The notes under the pieces are model-generated. The model saw only the letters and a list, made by a program, of their open reading frames with translations, had not been told where the DNA came from and did not search any database. Position numbers and translations under genes: made by a program. Shown here piece after piece: positions 1-7,832 of a stretch of DNA of 64,000 nucleotides. Every line of letters begins with the position of its first letter. Position 1 is the first letter of the stretch. Origin of the DNA: a virus; the IMG/VR virus record IMGVR_UViG_3300048672_000219, positions 19,455-83,454 of that record; one strand, written 5' to 3'.

Positions 1-622
1 GGTAAGCATCATTCCACTTCCAATCACCCCATTCATTGCACAGGTATTTCCAAATTTTAATCCCTACATGGCAATCTCGTTTGCAATACACAAGCATCTC
101 TGGATGATATTGCAAGAACTCTGCCCCTCGTGGGGCATTGCTTTCAATTAAGCCAAGCTCAATTGCTTTAGCTCGCCACTCAATCTTTTCAATACCTAGC
201 AGTCGTCCGAAATAATCGACACTATGCGCACTACGAGTTGGATTTAGCGTCTTAGACATCACTAAAGTATCAGTGATTGTCATAGGTTTGCCACAAACAG
301 AATCAGTACCTACATTGTAAAATTTACTTTCAGACCCTTGGCTTACACCAATTTCAAAGTCTACATCGTAAGCAGCCATCATAACCATGTGGTCATACGA
401 AATAGAATTGTGTGCAATAAGCTCCGTGCAATTTTCAGCAAGAAAATCTTTCACCTTTGTAAGCTCATCTCCTACAAACTCATATTCTTCCATAGTATCC
501 ACATTGATAAATACTGCACAATGCACTTTGAAATCATCTTTGAGTTTGTACGGGGACTGAGTGTAGTCCACTGAATCTGAATTCAGTAAGTTTGTTGCCT
601 CAATGTCCCAATACAATCGCAT
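1..622 (-). CDS. DNA polymerase, family A (T7-like), N-terminal exonuclease part; cut by window edge
   Basis: The first 207 codons of a replicative DNA polymerase; the rest lies beyond base 1. The N-terminus carries a 3'-5' proofreading exonuclease domain. Exo I is WDIEATNLL with Asp6 and Glu8, Exo II is AHNSISYDH, and Exo III is the YCKRDCHVG stretch near the end of the visible part. A segment reading HSVDYFGRLLGIEK matches the T7 gp5 type. Start ATG at 622 follows a strong AAGGAG. It lies 9 bp downstream of the HNH gene and is probably read from the same promoter (1258-1286). The polymerase domain itself is not visible, so assignment to family A rests on exonuclease similarity and on the neighbouring primase-helicase. 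Confidence 0.87.
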   Translation of the reverse strand, partial: MRLYWDIEATNLLNSDSVDYTQSPYKLKDDFKVHCAVFINVDTMEEYEFVGDELTKVKDFLAENCTELIAHNSISYDHMVMMAAYDVDFEIGVSQGSESKFYNVGTDSVCGKPMTITDTLVMSKTLNPTRSAHSVDYFGRLLGIEKIEWRAKAIELGLIESNAPRGAEFLQYHPEMLVYCKRDCHVGIKIWKYLCNEWGDWKWNDAY

Positions 623-631
623 TACTTCTCC

Positions 632-1228
632 TTATTGTCCATGTGTTTCAGAATAATCTTTACCCTGCTCAATTAGCTCCGCAATCATTTTAGCACGATA
701 TTCACAGGCTAGTCTATATGCTTCCTCTTTACCTAGCTTACTTATATTGAAGTGTTTGCCTCTCAGAACTCCATCTACATCGTACCATCTTGCTACATAA
801 TATTCGGTAACTTTATGGTCATTAGGAAATGGGTGTGATTTCTTATTCAGGCAAACACCTGTAGTGTCATCCAATCTGTTTTTAAACTTTGGGCGATTCC
901 GTTTATTAGTGTCTTGTGGTACTTTGCGCAGATTTTGCAAATCGTTATTTAGCTTATTCTGATCTGCATGGTCAATCTCAAACTCTGGTGTCAAATCTCC
1001 ATACTCCATTTGGTATAGTATCCTAGCTAGTGAATAACTCTGACGTTTTAAAACTACTCTATAATATCCACAGTCATCTATATAAGTATTCACACGTTTT
1101 CCTATACGCTCACTTTTTCTACCTTTACTCAGAGTGCCGGGGTCTTTCCAACAGACGAAATTATTAATAACGCAGTAGTGTTGATGCAACCATTCTTTAC
1201 TTGGTAACTCTTTAATATATGTAGGCAT
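632..1228 (-). CDS. HNH homing endonuclease with AP2-like C-terminus
   Basis: A 198-residue protein of the phage HNH/AP2 endonuclease type. The HNH core is seen in the stretch FEIDHADQNKLNN followed by LRKVPQDTNKRN. The C-terminal half (GVCLNKKS...YYVARWYDVDG..RGKHFNISKLGKEEAYRLACEYR) looks like the AP2 DNA-binding fold common in these enzymes. These genes are mobile and usually sit between essential genes, as here between primase-helicase and DNA polymerase. ATG at 1228 is chosen; an in-frame TTG at 1240 lacks a better ribosome site. It has its own consensus promoter, as several other endonuclease genes in this window do. Confidence 0.85.
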   Translation of the reverse strand: MPTYIKELPSKEWLHQHYCVINNFVCWKDPGTLSKGRKSERIGKRVNTYIDDCGYYRVVLKRQSYSLARILYQMEYGDLTPEFEIDHADQNKLNNDLQNLRKVPQDTNKRNRPKFKNRLDDTTGVCLNKKSHPFPNDHKVTEYYVARWYDVDGVLRGKHFNISKLGKEEAYRLACEYRAKMIAELIEQGKDYSETHGQ

Positions 1229-1257
1229 TTTGAAGTCCAATAGTTATTCAGACGATC

Positions 1258-1286
1258 ATTATACCAGAAAACATCACTGTTGTCAA
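1258..1286 (-). promoter_or_regulatory. sigma70-type promoter before HNH/polymerase
   Basis: On the minus strand: TTGACA (1281-1286), 17-bp spacer, TATAAT (1258-1263). It lies in the short gap after primase-helicase and would drive the HNH gene and the DNA polymerase. Confidence 0.8.
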
Positions 1287-1289
1287 GTT

Positions 1290-3005
1290 CTAGTAGAATC
1301 CCTTGTTCTCAGCAGGTTGAAACTCAGAAATACGTTCAGCCGCACTCTCCAAGAAGCCTTCCGGTGGTTCCAAATACTCACCTGTATCTTGGTCGTAATA
1401 CACTTTGAAATAACCGCTGCGCCCGTATTTACGATCTTCCAGCAGAACAATAGTCGAAGTGTTACGCTCTTTGTTAGAGATGTCTGGGTCTTTGTTGCGT
1501 TCAATACCCCACATATAATATGTAGAGCGCATCATAGCTCGACTACCTGTGAATTGGTGACTCTGTACCTTACCCCCTCGTTCATGTGGTGGGCCGCTTT
1601 CTGGAGCTTTTAAGTGGCAGAAACAGTAGTAAATAAAGCCTAAGTCTTTTGCCATCTTGGAAAGCTCATCTGCAAAACGTTCCAGCAGCGTATTAGCCTC
1701 TGCTGCACTGACACCTGCCACCATACGAGAGATTGGATCGAGGACAACATCTGTTACACCTTCCACTAGCACTGCATGTCGAATAGCCCCTTTTACAACA
1801 TCCCAAGAACAAGCACCATAGTTATTGTAGTAAATGACATTATCACCCACTTCATTTACTGCGTCTGTCAGAGTCTTTTGGTCAAAATACCCACGCGTAA
1901 TATCGTAGATTTCTTTTCCATAAATATCTGTCAGAACCCCATCCTCTTGGACAAAAATAACTTTCTCTGGATTAGTGAAGTCTTTGCCATAAATCTTACC
2001 AGCAACTTTCTTACACGTAACTTCAGGTTCTTCTTCGAACTTAAAGAGTGCAATACGCCCACCTTCAGTTTTAATGACAAACTCACTTAACTGATTGACA
2101 AATTCGCTCTTACCTATCTTCACCCCTGCGCCAATATAGTGTCCCTCACCCAAACGTCGTCCAAGACTTAGTTTGGTCATGGAAGGCCAAGGCCAAGGCT
2201 TGCCTAGTTTTGGAAGCTCACAAGCTTTCTCTTTAAATGTCTCATACTTGATAAACCCATCTGGTGTGTATTGCACTGGCTTCATACAAGCCCAATACAA
2301 CTGATCTGCCATACCCTCCCGAATCATGTCCACAGGATCGTATTCATCCGGCAGTGCAGCAACTTGAATCTCAGGCATTAGACTATACACTGCTGCAACA
2401 GCATCTTTGCCTTTCATAATCTTCTGCTTCTCACGTTCTTCTTGAGTTGCTTTATCTGCATCAAATACTAGAACACATTCTGCGAACTTTTTAATAAAAG
2501 CTTGATTTTGTTTTTGACCAAGATTTTGTACTGCATTGGCTGTACCACTTGAAATGCTCACTACATTAGGATTACCTTGGGGGTATTTCTCTTTTAAGAC
2601 ACTCCAAGTTGCTGCACAATCGTACTCCCCCTCCGTAATGAACAGCTTCTTGCCGCCCGTCTTATTGGCTGCTACCATGCCGAACACATCGCATTTAGCA
2701 CTTTGAAATGCAATGGTAGTGAAATGGAATGGTGCAACTTTGGGAATGCACAAATCCCTCTTTTTAAATCCTACAATTTCCCCGTCAATTGTGTATGGGA
2801 AATAATGGGCAATCGGCGTTTTACCATCCTTCGGACTTAGTGCTGTGCGAATCTGGAAATGCTCTGCTGCTGCTTTGGAGATAAACCTTTCTGGAATAGC
2901 TAGAATAGGATACTTTAGTACATCCTCGATAGTCTCTTGCTCATATTTGTTATTACTACTTTGTTTTGTCGCTGCCAAGTTTTTCTCTCCCTTAAAATAC
3001 CCCAT
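1290..3005 (-). CDS. DNA primase-helicase (T7 gp4-like, without the N-terminal zinc domain)
   Basis: A 571-residue ring helicase-primase. A TOPRIM domain occupies about residues 110-220 (LFITEGEYDCA with Glu125; FDADKA about 181-186). The RecA-like helicase domain follows: Walker A GVKIGKS (about 294-300), FKFEEEP (321-327) and Walker B VVLDPISRM (about 419-427), resembling the T7 LDHIS motif. The N-terminal Cys4 zinc-binding domain of full-length T7 gp4 is absent, so it resembles the short T7 gp4B form or relies on another protein for primer-site recognition. ATG at 3005 is preferred because GGGAGGGG sits just upstream and the codon overlaps the preceding stop (TGATG); an in-frame TTG at 3020 lies before the ribosome site. 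Confidence 0.93.
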   Translation of the reverse strand: MGYFKGEKNLAATKQSSNNKYEQETIEDVLKYPILAIPERFISKAAAEHFQIRTALSPKDGKTPIAHYFPYTIDGEIVGFKKRDLCIPKVAPFHFTTIAFQSAKCDVFGMVAANKTGGKKLFITEGEYDCAATWSVLKEKYPQGNPNVVSISSGTANAVQNLGQKQNQAFIKKFAECVLVFDADKATQEEREKQKIMKGKDAVAAVYSLMPEIQVAALPDEYDPVDMIREGMADQLYWACMKPVQYTPDGFIKYETFKEKACELPKLGKPWPWPSMTKLSLGRRLGEGHYIGAGVKIGKSEFVNQLSEFVIKTEGGRIALFKFEEEPEVTCKKVAGKIYGKDFTNPEKVIFVQEDGVLTDIYGKEIYDITRGYFDQKTLTDAVNEVGDNVIYYNNYGACSWDVVKGAIRHAVLVEGVTDVVLDPISRMVAGVSAAEANTLLERFADELSKMAKDLGFIYYCFCHLKAPESGPPHERGGKVQSHQFTGSRAMMRSTYYMWGIERNKDPDISNKERNTSTIVLLEDRKYGRSGYFKVYYDQDTGEYLEPPEGFLESAAERISEFQPAENKGFY

Positions 3006-3187
3006 CACCCCTCCCGCCAAATATCGCCAACCTTCTCCATCAGTCTATCATATTTATCCTTCAGCGTATCATACTCGCCACAGAGAATGTCATAGTCTTC
3101 AAATGTGACGTATTTACCCCACTTGTATTCCTTCATTTCCCAAATATCCAATTTGACACAATGTAAGTCATATCGTTTAACAGTCAT
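3005..3187 (-). CDS. hypothetical protein, 60 aa
   Basis: Short, charged, tyrosine- and aspartate-rich protein ending in a likely helix (DYDILCGEYDTLKDKYDRLMEK). It is not recognised. ATG at 3187 is supported by GGAGGGG upstream and by TGATG coupling at both ends. It is translationally linked to the primase-helicase downstream. Confidence 0.7.
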   Translation of the reverse strand: MTVKRYDLHCVKLDIWEMKEYKWGKYVTFEDYDILCGEYDTLKDKYDRLMEKVGDIWREG

Positions 3188-3282
3188 CACCCCTCCAAAC
3201 ACAATATCAAAAATCCAATCACAAATACCCACCAAGGAGCGCTGTAAGCTAGACAAACAATCAGGGCGAATATGGCAACCAT
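3187..3282 (-). CDS. small single-span membrane protein, 31 aa
   Basis: A 31-residue ORF in a TGATG-coupled chain. Almost the whole protein is hydrophobic (VAIFALIVCLAY then WWVFVIGFLILCL), so one or two membrane passes. No SD stronger than the upstream coding sequence is seen; translation is probably coupled. Function unknown. Confidence 0.55.
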   Translation of the reverse strand: MVAIFALIVCLAYSAPWWVFVIGFLILCLEG

Positions 3283-3488
3283 CACGTCCAGTCCTTCACA
3301 AATTCAAGTGCTGTATAAAGATCGTCCGTCTCAAATGTCTGCACGTCTTTGTCGCAAATTTTCTCAGTGACAATAAACATACCACCCTCTTGCACAATAA
3401 CAAATTGTCCATCATAAGCATCCATAATCTGTGCTGTACGATTTTCGTCATTGAAGACAATTAGTAAATTTCTGTAAGTAATAGCCAT
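3282..3488 (-). CDS. hypothetical protein, 68 aa
   Basis: Unrecognised 68-residue protein with alternating hydrophobic strands (LLIVFND, QFVIVQEGGMFIVTEK) suggesting a small beta-rich fold, then a short acidic helix. ATG at 3488 follows GGGAGAG and overlaps the upstream stop (TGATG). Confidence 0.7.
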   Translation of the reverse strand: MAITYRNLLIVFNDENRTAQIMDAYDGQFVIVQEGGMFIVTEKICDKDVQTFETDDLYTALEFVKDWT

Positions 3489-3739
3489 CACACTCTCCCA
3501 TTCAAAACAATAAACTCATCCAGCCATTCTTTAGGAATCTTCTGACCATCTGCCAAATATCTCCCAATGGCTTCGTGAATTTCCTGCAAGCGAAGCACTC
3601 GCACAACTTCCATAGGACGTAAGCCGATTGGTGGCTTATGTGCAGTTGTTGAAACACAATCACTAGGAATCCATTTTGAATGACAATTACATTCTTCCAA
3701 AGGACTTGCACCACAATGTCTGCAATCGTAATGTGCCAT
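3488..3739 (-). CDS. zinc-ribbon-like hypothetical protein, 83 aa
   Basis: Begins MAHYDCRHCGAS and continues LEECNCHSKW, giving a CxxC...CxCH cluster that could bind one zinc ion; the rest is a helical segment. ATG at 3739 overlaps the upstream stop as TAATG with GGAGCG before it. Possibly nucleic-acid or protein binding; no family recognised. Confidence 0.65.
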   Translation of the reverse strand: MAHYDCRHCGASPLEECNCHSKWIPSDCVSTTAHKPPIGLRPMEVVRVLRLQEIHEAIGRYLADGQKIPKEWLDEFIVLNGRV

Positions 3740-4074
3740 TACTCGCTCCAAAATTCAATATATTCTACAGGCTGCATTTCATGGACAGCCTTGAACCGAT
3801 TCTCAGCAGTTTCTTGTGAGTCTCGCCATTGGATAAACTCTTCATACTCAGGAGAGTCCCAGAACACTGTGTTGGGTTTCTCTTTTTCATAATCAACTCC
3901 AACTCGCTCACACGCTTTTTTCTTGTAGGCTTCATAGACATCATTCTCCATCTCGTCCAAAAATTGCTTGAACTTTTCCCAATCCTTCAAAGTGACAGGA
4001 TGATCTGTTTTGTACAAACCACTCACTTTGTACTCTTCGTATGTGCCTGAAGCAAATGTAAAGAAGTAATTCAT
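3739..4074 (-). CDS. hypothetical protein, 111 aa
   Basis: Acidic, aromatic-rich protein (KDWEKFKQFLDEMENDVYEAYKKKACE) predicted helical. Not recognised. Start at 4074 is coupled to the upstream stop (TGATG) with GGAGGGTGAG as ribosome site. Confidence 0.7.
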   Translation of the reverse strand: MNYFFTFASGTYEEYKVSGLYKTDHPVTLKDWEKFKQFLDEMENDVYEAYKKKACERVGVDYEKEKPNTVFWDSPEYEEFIQWRDSQETAENRFKAVHEMQPVEYIEFWSE

Positions 4075-4328
4075 CACTCACCCTCCAGCCGAGCAATAGC
4101 ATGTTCCATAGCCAGAGCCTTCTTCAGATATTTCTGATAGCTCACAAGCTTTGCGAGTTGTTTGCGATATTTTTGTAGATAGGCATGGCAATCATATTCC
4201 TCTTCCAAATCCCCTTCCTCATCGGCCTCTTTCTTCCAATTTTTAAAGTCTTGAATCAGACGTTCCGTGAAAGAAATCTCTTCACGAGTTTTAGAAATCA
4301 TCGACTGGATGGTGCTTGCATAATTCAT
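4074..4328 (-). CDS. coiled-coil hypothetical protein, 84 aa
   Basis: Highly charged and helical throughout, with heptad-like spacing in the central part (ERLIQDFKNWKKEADEEGD) and a basic second helix. No known family. ATG at 4328 follows AAGGAG. Confidence 0.7.
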   Translation of the reverse strand: MNYASTIQSMISKTREEISFTERLIQDFKNWKKEADEEGDLEEEYDCHAYLQKYRKQLAKLVSYQKYLKKALAMEHAIARLEGE

Positions 4329-4339
4329 TTGTGTTCTCC

Positions 4340-4651
4340 TTATCGTTTAGCATCAATGAAAGTGTTATCCAAAGCCTGAACTACAACAGGGTCAGTGATG
4401 AACACACAATGATTGATATTGATACCAGCCCATTCATTACTCACCAGCGGATAATAGTAATTCTCTTCATCACCTACTCGTGCTTGATAGATAACCTTAT
4501 AGACATCTCCCACTTTATACCAATTATAATCCTTTGCTTCCTTCACAACAACATAAACTTGCTCAGGCTGGTGCAAGTCTTCCATTTCCTTTTGAATCTC
4601 TTCCAGTTGCTTCTGTAGAGCTTTCAGCTTTTGTTCTTTAGTTGTGTTCAC
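4340..4651 (-). CDS. hypothetical protein with N-terminal coiled coil, 103 aa
   Basis: Residues 4-28 form a strong heptad-type helix (KEQKLKALQKQLEEIQKEME). Residues 32-103 are beta-like with aromatic residues (YVVVKEAKDYNWYKVGDVYKV). The layout, coiled coil plus small SH3-like barrel, resembles the protein at 16276-16635 in reverse order. Function unknown. Confidence 0.7.
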   Translation of the reverse strand: MNTTKEQKLKALQKQLEEIQKEMEDLHQPEQVYVVVKEAKDYNWYKVGDVYKVIYQARVGDEENYYYPLVSNEWAGININHCVFITDPVVVQALDNTFIDAKR

Positions 4652-4660
4652 TTGTTCTCC

Positions 4661-5233
4661 TTATTTATAAACTGCAATCAACAGTTCTCCCAGATTATCA
4701 TAATACTGAAAATCTTCAAATTTGTCCAACACTTTCTTGAGATAAGCATTACCTTGTGCGTACAAAGTATTTGTCTTAAATATCGAGTTGTGTTTCACAG
4801 TGATGTTAAAGTCTTTGTCAGTTTTAATTTGACCATTCTTGTACCAAGCCTTGCAAATACTCAGCGGAAATTGATTCTCAACTTTGAAAGGACTGTCCTT
4901 GACAAGAATAAGCTGCACGTCAACATCATCAATCTGAGCGTTAAACACAGCACGAATATTTGGATTATGGTTGTACCAGTTTGGCAAATCGTCAGCAGCC
5001 TTGGACGAATCTACTTCAAATCCAGCAATCTTCAACATCTTATTGATAATACCAATTTGCACATGATCTTTCACAGAGAAGAACAAGTCAATGTCTTTTG
5101 CTGGCTTGTTGAAATACCAGTCTCGCGGAGCGCCACCCGCAACAATTGCAAATGGGTCAATAAGATAACTCATTGCCAAAGCACGATCTGCAACTGCTTG
5201 TTGCTTCTTGATTAGATTTTCATTTTCCGTCAC
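4661..5233 (-). CDS. nucleotidyltransferase-fold protein
   Basis: A 190-residue protein with the polymerase-beta-type nucleotidyltransferase signature: GGAPRD (33-38) followed by KDIDLFF with Asp47 and Asp49, as in the head domain of CCA-adding enzymes and MNT-type transferases. A third acidic position may be in IDDVDVQL. It would transfer a nucleotide to an RNA, protein or small molecule; the substrate cannot be read from sequence. First gene after promoter 5276-5304. A role in tRNA end repair is possible but unproven, because both well-formed phage tRNAs here already encode CCA. Confidence 0.75.
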   Translation of the reverse strand: MTENENLIKKQQAVADRALAMSYLIDPFAIVAGGAPRDWYFNKPAKDIDLFFSVKDHVQIGIINKMLKIAGFEVDSSKAADDLPNWYNHNPNIRAVFNAQIDDVDVQLILVKDSPFKVENQFPLSICKAWYKNGQIKTDKDFNITVKHNSIFKTNTLYAQGNAYLKKVLDKFEDFQYYDNLGELLIAVYK

Positions 5234-5252
5234 TTTGTTCTCCTGTTATAAA

Positions 5253-5304
5253 CGTCATTTTGACGCGATGTGTGTATGATAGACTAAATTTTACGGGTTG
5301 TCAA
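5253..5304 (-). promoter_or_regulatory. promoter with adjacent palindrome (possible operator)
   Basis: Minus strand TTGACA (5299-5304), 17-bp spacer, TATCAT (5276-5281). The -35 box overlaps the thyX stop codon. Just downstream, in the expected leader, is the palindrome CGTCA-TTT-TGACG (5253-5265), well placed for a repressor or an RNA hairpin upstream of the nucleotidyltransferase gene. Confidence 0.65.
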
Positions 5305-5969
5305 GTGGCTTTCCACGTTTCTTCTACAACAGGAAATGCTTGATTAACAGCTTCAGCAATCAAACGTGCCAGCATGACATGTTCCTCTTGTGTAACACCT
5401 TTCTCTAGTCGCACTTGCAGATAATGCACCCAAGAACGAATCGTACCATTCACATAAGCACGAGACATTGTTAGCCCTTCCGGCAGCAAAGTTCTGGCAA
5501 CCTCTTTAGCAATGCCTTTCTCAATTGCTTGAGTGTAATAATGCTTAACACTGTCAAGAAGATACTTCTGAGACTGTAACCACCACTCAGCAAGCTCTTT
5601 GTCATTCGTTTCAATACTATTCTGACGATTCTTATTATCTTGCAGGCGAACATCCCGATAACAGAAGGCATCACCCAAAGAAGTTACATCAGCATAACGC
5701 TGAGAGAACTCTTGGAAACTGAAGCTGCGATGACGCAGAAGTTGACGCATAATATCGCGGGGCGCTTCCACTTCTACAACGGCATTAGCCATCTCAAGAG
5801 GACTCCAATGGTTATGCTTGACAAGGTACGCAAGCAGCTTGTCAGCAGTGTCCATATTCATTTGATTGTTTGGATTACTCACTCGTGCGCAGAACGCAAT
5901 CAGTTCTTTGGCATTGTCAATACCTTCTACAACAGGTTTAGTTACTGCGATTAGTTTTGCATTCAGCAT
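5301..5969 (-). CDS. thyX: FAD-dependent thymidylate synthase
   Basis: A 222-residue ThyX. It makes dTMP from dUMP using methylene-tetrahydrofolate, FAD and NADPH. The diagnostic RHRx7S motif is intact at residues 79-89 (RHRSFSFQEFS), continuing into QRY. N-terminal segment KHNHWSPLEMANAVVEVE and the later RSWVHYLQVRL (about residues 173-183) also match the family. It supplies thymidine nucleotides for phage DNA synthesis independently of host ThyA. ATG at 5969 overlaps the upstream stop (TAATG) after GGAGAG. Confidence 0.95.
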   Translation of the reverse strand: MLNAKLIAVTKPVVEGIDNAKELIAFCARVSNPNNQMNMDTADKLLAYLVKHNHWSPLEMANAVVEVEAPRDIMRQLLRHRSFSFQEFSQRYADVTSLGDAFCYRDVRLQDNKNRQNSIETNDKELAEWWLQSQKYLLDSVKHYYTQAIEKGIAKEVARTLLPEGLTMSRAYVNGTIRSWVHYLQVRLEKGVTQEEHVMLARLIAEAVNQAFPVVEETWKAT

Positions 5970-6157
5970 TAATTCTTCTCTCCTTGTTCAATTCCCTTAA
6001 ACCAACCATCTGCATATTCCACCATCCCAAACAGCCAAGCACAAGCCCATGCACCAATTGACTGCCAAGAAAACCCATCCTTGAGTATGTACATGCAAAC
6101 GGCAAACTGTAGTGCAGAACTTACCCACCACAAGGGTTGCTTATAGAATGGCTTCAT
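5969..6157 (-). CDS. small membrane protein, 62 aa
   Basis: Two hydrophobic segments (about residues 9-27 and 31-46, the second ending WAWLFGMVEYADGW-like in character) suggest a two-pass inner-membrane protein. It is coupled to both neighbours by ATGA/TAATG overlaps. Could be a holin-type or membrane-remodelling protein, but its place among replication genes does not support lysis. Confidence 0.65.
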   Translation of the reverse strand: MKPFYKQPLWWVSSALQFAVCMYILKDGFSWQSIGAWACAWLFGMVEYADGWFKGIEQGEKN

Positions 6158-6384
6158 TTCTCAAGTCCTTCCACACGATAATAAACATCCGTCAAATTAA
6201 CAAGCTCGTAAGTGTCTTGCTCATCAAATTTAATCGCCACATACCCTACATTATTAACCCACACTTTATTTCGCTGTGCAAAAGCATTCTTGGCATTGCC
6301 AGCCTTAGTCCAAGCACAACGAGAGTTGTATGCTTGAAACTCTCCCGTTTCCTTATTTCGGATTGCAAATATTTGTGTGCTCAT
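6154..6384 (-). CDS. hypothetical protein, 76 aa
   Basis: Starts MSTQIFAIRNKETGEFQAYN. It looks like a small beta-sheet protein with a basic middle (KAGNAKNAFAQRNKVW). ATG at 6384 is preferred over the in-frame codon 12 bases upstream because it forms an ATGA overlap with the preceding gene. Not recognised beyond being typical of phage accessory proteins. Confidence 0.65.
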   Translation of the reverse strand: MSTQIFAIRNKETGEFQAYNSRCAWTKAGNAKNAFAQRNKVWVNNVGYVAIKFDEQDTYELVNLTDVYYRVEGLEK

Positions 6385-6542
6385 TTGTCTAGCCAATCTT
6401 CGATAATTTCATCAACATTATCCCACAAAATCATTCCACCCTCAAACCATTGGTAGAAGAATTTGCACACAAACCCTGCCAGCGTGAGAGGCCAGAGGAT
6501 TGCAAATAGGCTCCATCTGATAATTAGTCGTTTCTTATTCAT
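6381..6542 (-). CDS. small membrane-anchored protein, 53 aa
   Basis: Begins MNKKRLIIRW with a positively charged N-terminus, then a hydrophobic span (about residues 11-30, SLFAILWPLTLAGFVCKFFY) and an acidic C-terminus (DNVDEIIEDWLDK). The pattern predicts one transmembrane helix. ATG at 6542 overlaps the upstream stop (TGATG). Function unknown. Confidence 0.6.
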   Translation of the reverse strand: MNKKRLIIRWSLFAILWPLTLAGFVCKFFYQWFEGGMILWDNVDEIIEDWLDK

Positions 6543-6976
6543 CATTTCCCCTTATAAAGATTTTGCACAGCTTCAATAATTAATTCTTGCATATTCTCTT
6601 TCAGTTCAGCAATTGTAGCTTCTTGCACATTAGCTTCCACAATCTCTGCAATCAATGGCTTCTGTTCGTCAAGACACTTCTGCAAATATCTCCACATTTC
6701 ATTGCTTCCATCATCCCACATGTCAGGAGCTTTGAACACAGTGTAGCTTGACAGTTCTTTCACAACACGAGTGGCATTCTGCTTGATAAGCTCTGCCATG
6801 TCAATGTTTAGCGTATCGTCACAAGCCTTACTAACAGCTTGATAGGCTGTATTGGAAAGGAACCGTTGCAAGTCTTGTTCTGTGTTGAGCTTACGCTGAA
6901 TAAACTTACGAAATTCTTGTTCAGCAATTTCCTGCATTGTGTCTTGTGAGAGATGATCTTCTAGGTTGATTTCCAT
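6542..6976 (-). CDS. hypothetical helical protein, 144 aa
   Basis: Almost wholly alpha-helical, acidic, without cysteine clusters or membrane segments. No family recognised. ATG at 6976 follows GGAAGAATAG. It is part of the long minus-strand unit of small proteins. Confidence 0.7.
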   Translation of the reverse strand: MEINLEDHLSQDTMQEIAEQEFRKFIQRKLNTEQDLQRFLSNTAYQAVSKACDDTLNIDMAELIKQNATRVVKELSSYTVFKAPDMWDDGSNEMWRYLQKCLDEQKPLIAEIVEANVQEATIAELKENMQELIIEAVQNLYKGK

Positions 6977-7171
6977 CTATTCTTCCTTATCAAAAGTTTT
7001 AGGTACTACTCGACATTCATATGTGTCTGCACAATTATTGCAAATTGCCGCCCAATCTCCAAGGCGAGATAAGCCTGTTGCTGGAAATTCCGCAAAGTCA
7101 TAATCCAAATTTGCGTCGTAGAATGTCTTACAACCACATACATCACATAGTCGATAATCAGAAGCTGCCAT
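6977..7171 (-). CDS. zinc-finger-like hypothetical protein, 64 aa
   Basis: Two CxxC pairs (CDVCGC near the N-terminus and CNNCAD later) are spaced as in a treble-clef or zinc-ribbon fold. Start ATG at 7171 shares one base with the upstream stop. Probably a small metal-binding adaptor; no specific function can be given. Confidence 0.7.
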   Translation of the reverse strand: MAASDYRLCDVCGCKTFYDANLDYDFAEFPATGLSRLGDWAAICNNCADTYECRVVPKTFDKEE

Positions 7172-7461
7172 TATGCACCCACATAAACAGTAATGGTTTT
7201 CTCAACAGGCTTCACCTTACGGAAAGTAGGATCATAACGCTCACCATATCCCCAATAACCGCAGTTATCTCGAACTGTGGCCACTTCAAAGTATTCATCC
7301 GTAGGAACATCATTCAAAATAAGCTGAAACACTTCCGTAACTGTGACAGTTTTGTGTTCTGCTTCTTCCTCAAAGAACACACGTTTAAACTCCACACCAT
7401 CTACCTCAGAATACACTTCACCATCTTCGTAATGGTTGTCGATAAATTCTTGCAGATTCAT
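7171..7461 (-). CDS. hypothetical protein, 96 aa
   Basis: Acidic N-terminal half and a beta-rich C-terminal half ending in KTITVYVGA. Two adjacent ATG codons (7464 and 7461) are possible; the second has better spacing from AAGGGGG and overlaps the upstream stop. Unrecognised. Confidence 0.65.
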   Translation of the reverse strand: MNLQEFIDNHYEDGEVYSEVDGVEFKRVFFEEEAEHKTVTVTEVFQLILNDVPTDEYFEVATVRDNCGYWGYGERYDPTFRKVKPVEKTITVYVGA

Positions 7462-7613
7462 CATTCTTCCCCCTTATATTGTTCAAGCACATCGTCAAGA
7501 TTAGGTACTAAGTCCATCAGAAAATCCAGTTTGTTTGCCAAGTCATTGTACAACTCTTCATAATACTCTGCTTTAGCTTTGTACAAATCTTCTTTCGTTG
7601 CATACATACTCAT
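7461..7613 (-). CDS. hypothetical helical protein, 50 aa (possible frameshift at its start)
   Basis: Reads MSMYATKEDLYKAKAEYYEE and is helical and acidic. The ATG at 7613 has a poor ribosome site. A much better one (AGGGGAAC) precedes the ATG at 7629, which opens an 18-codon frame that stops early. One base fewer in the run near 7620 would fuse both into a 55-residue protein, so either the start at 7613 is coupled to a leader peptide or the sequence carries a one-base shift. Confidence 0.5.
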   Translation of the reverse strand: MSMYATKEDLYKAKAEYYEELYNDLANKLDFLMDLVPNLDDVLEQYKGEE

Positions 7614-7637
7614 TGAGAATTCTTGCATTATGTTCCC

Positions 7638-7820
7638 CTATTTCTTCTGCACACAAACAAATTTATATTCTTTGCTAGTTTCCTTCACAAAGCCCTTAGC
7701 AGCCTCTCCAGCTTGTTGACATGCTACTTGGCTAGAGAAGCCTTCAATCGAATGCAGAGCTACAGAATCACCCTTAGCCCATACGCCAGCATAAATATAC
7801 ATCACGAGTACCCACGTCAT
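7638..7820 (-). CDS. small exported or membrane-anchored protein, 60 aa
   Basis: N-terminus MTWVLVMYIYAGVWA is hydrophobic and could be a signal anchor. The rest is hydrophilic with two cysteines (ACQQAG and FVCVQKK) that could form a disulfide in the periplasm. RBS AAGGAG precedes ATG 7820. Function unknown. Confidence 0.65.
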   Translation of the reverse strand: MTWVLVMYIYAGVWAKGDSVALHSIEGFSSQVACQQAGEAAKGFVKETSKEYKFVCVQKK

Positions 7821-7832
7821 TTGTTTTCTCCT

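Noticed and set aside
1230-1613. 127-residue plus-strand reading frame over the primase-helicase gene
   Set aside because: It lies wholly opposite a well-conserved gene, has no ribosome site, and its protein is low in structure; a shadow frame.
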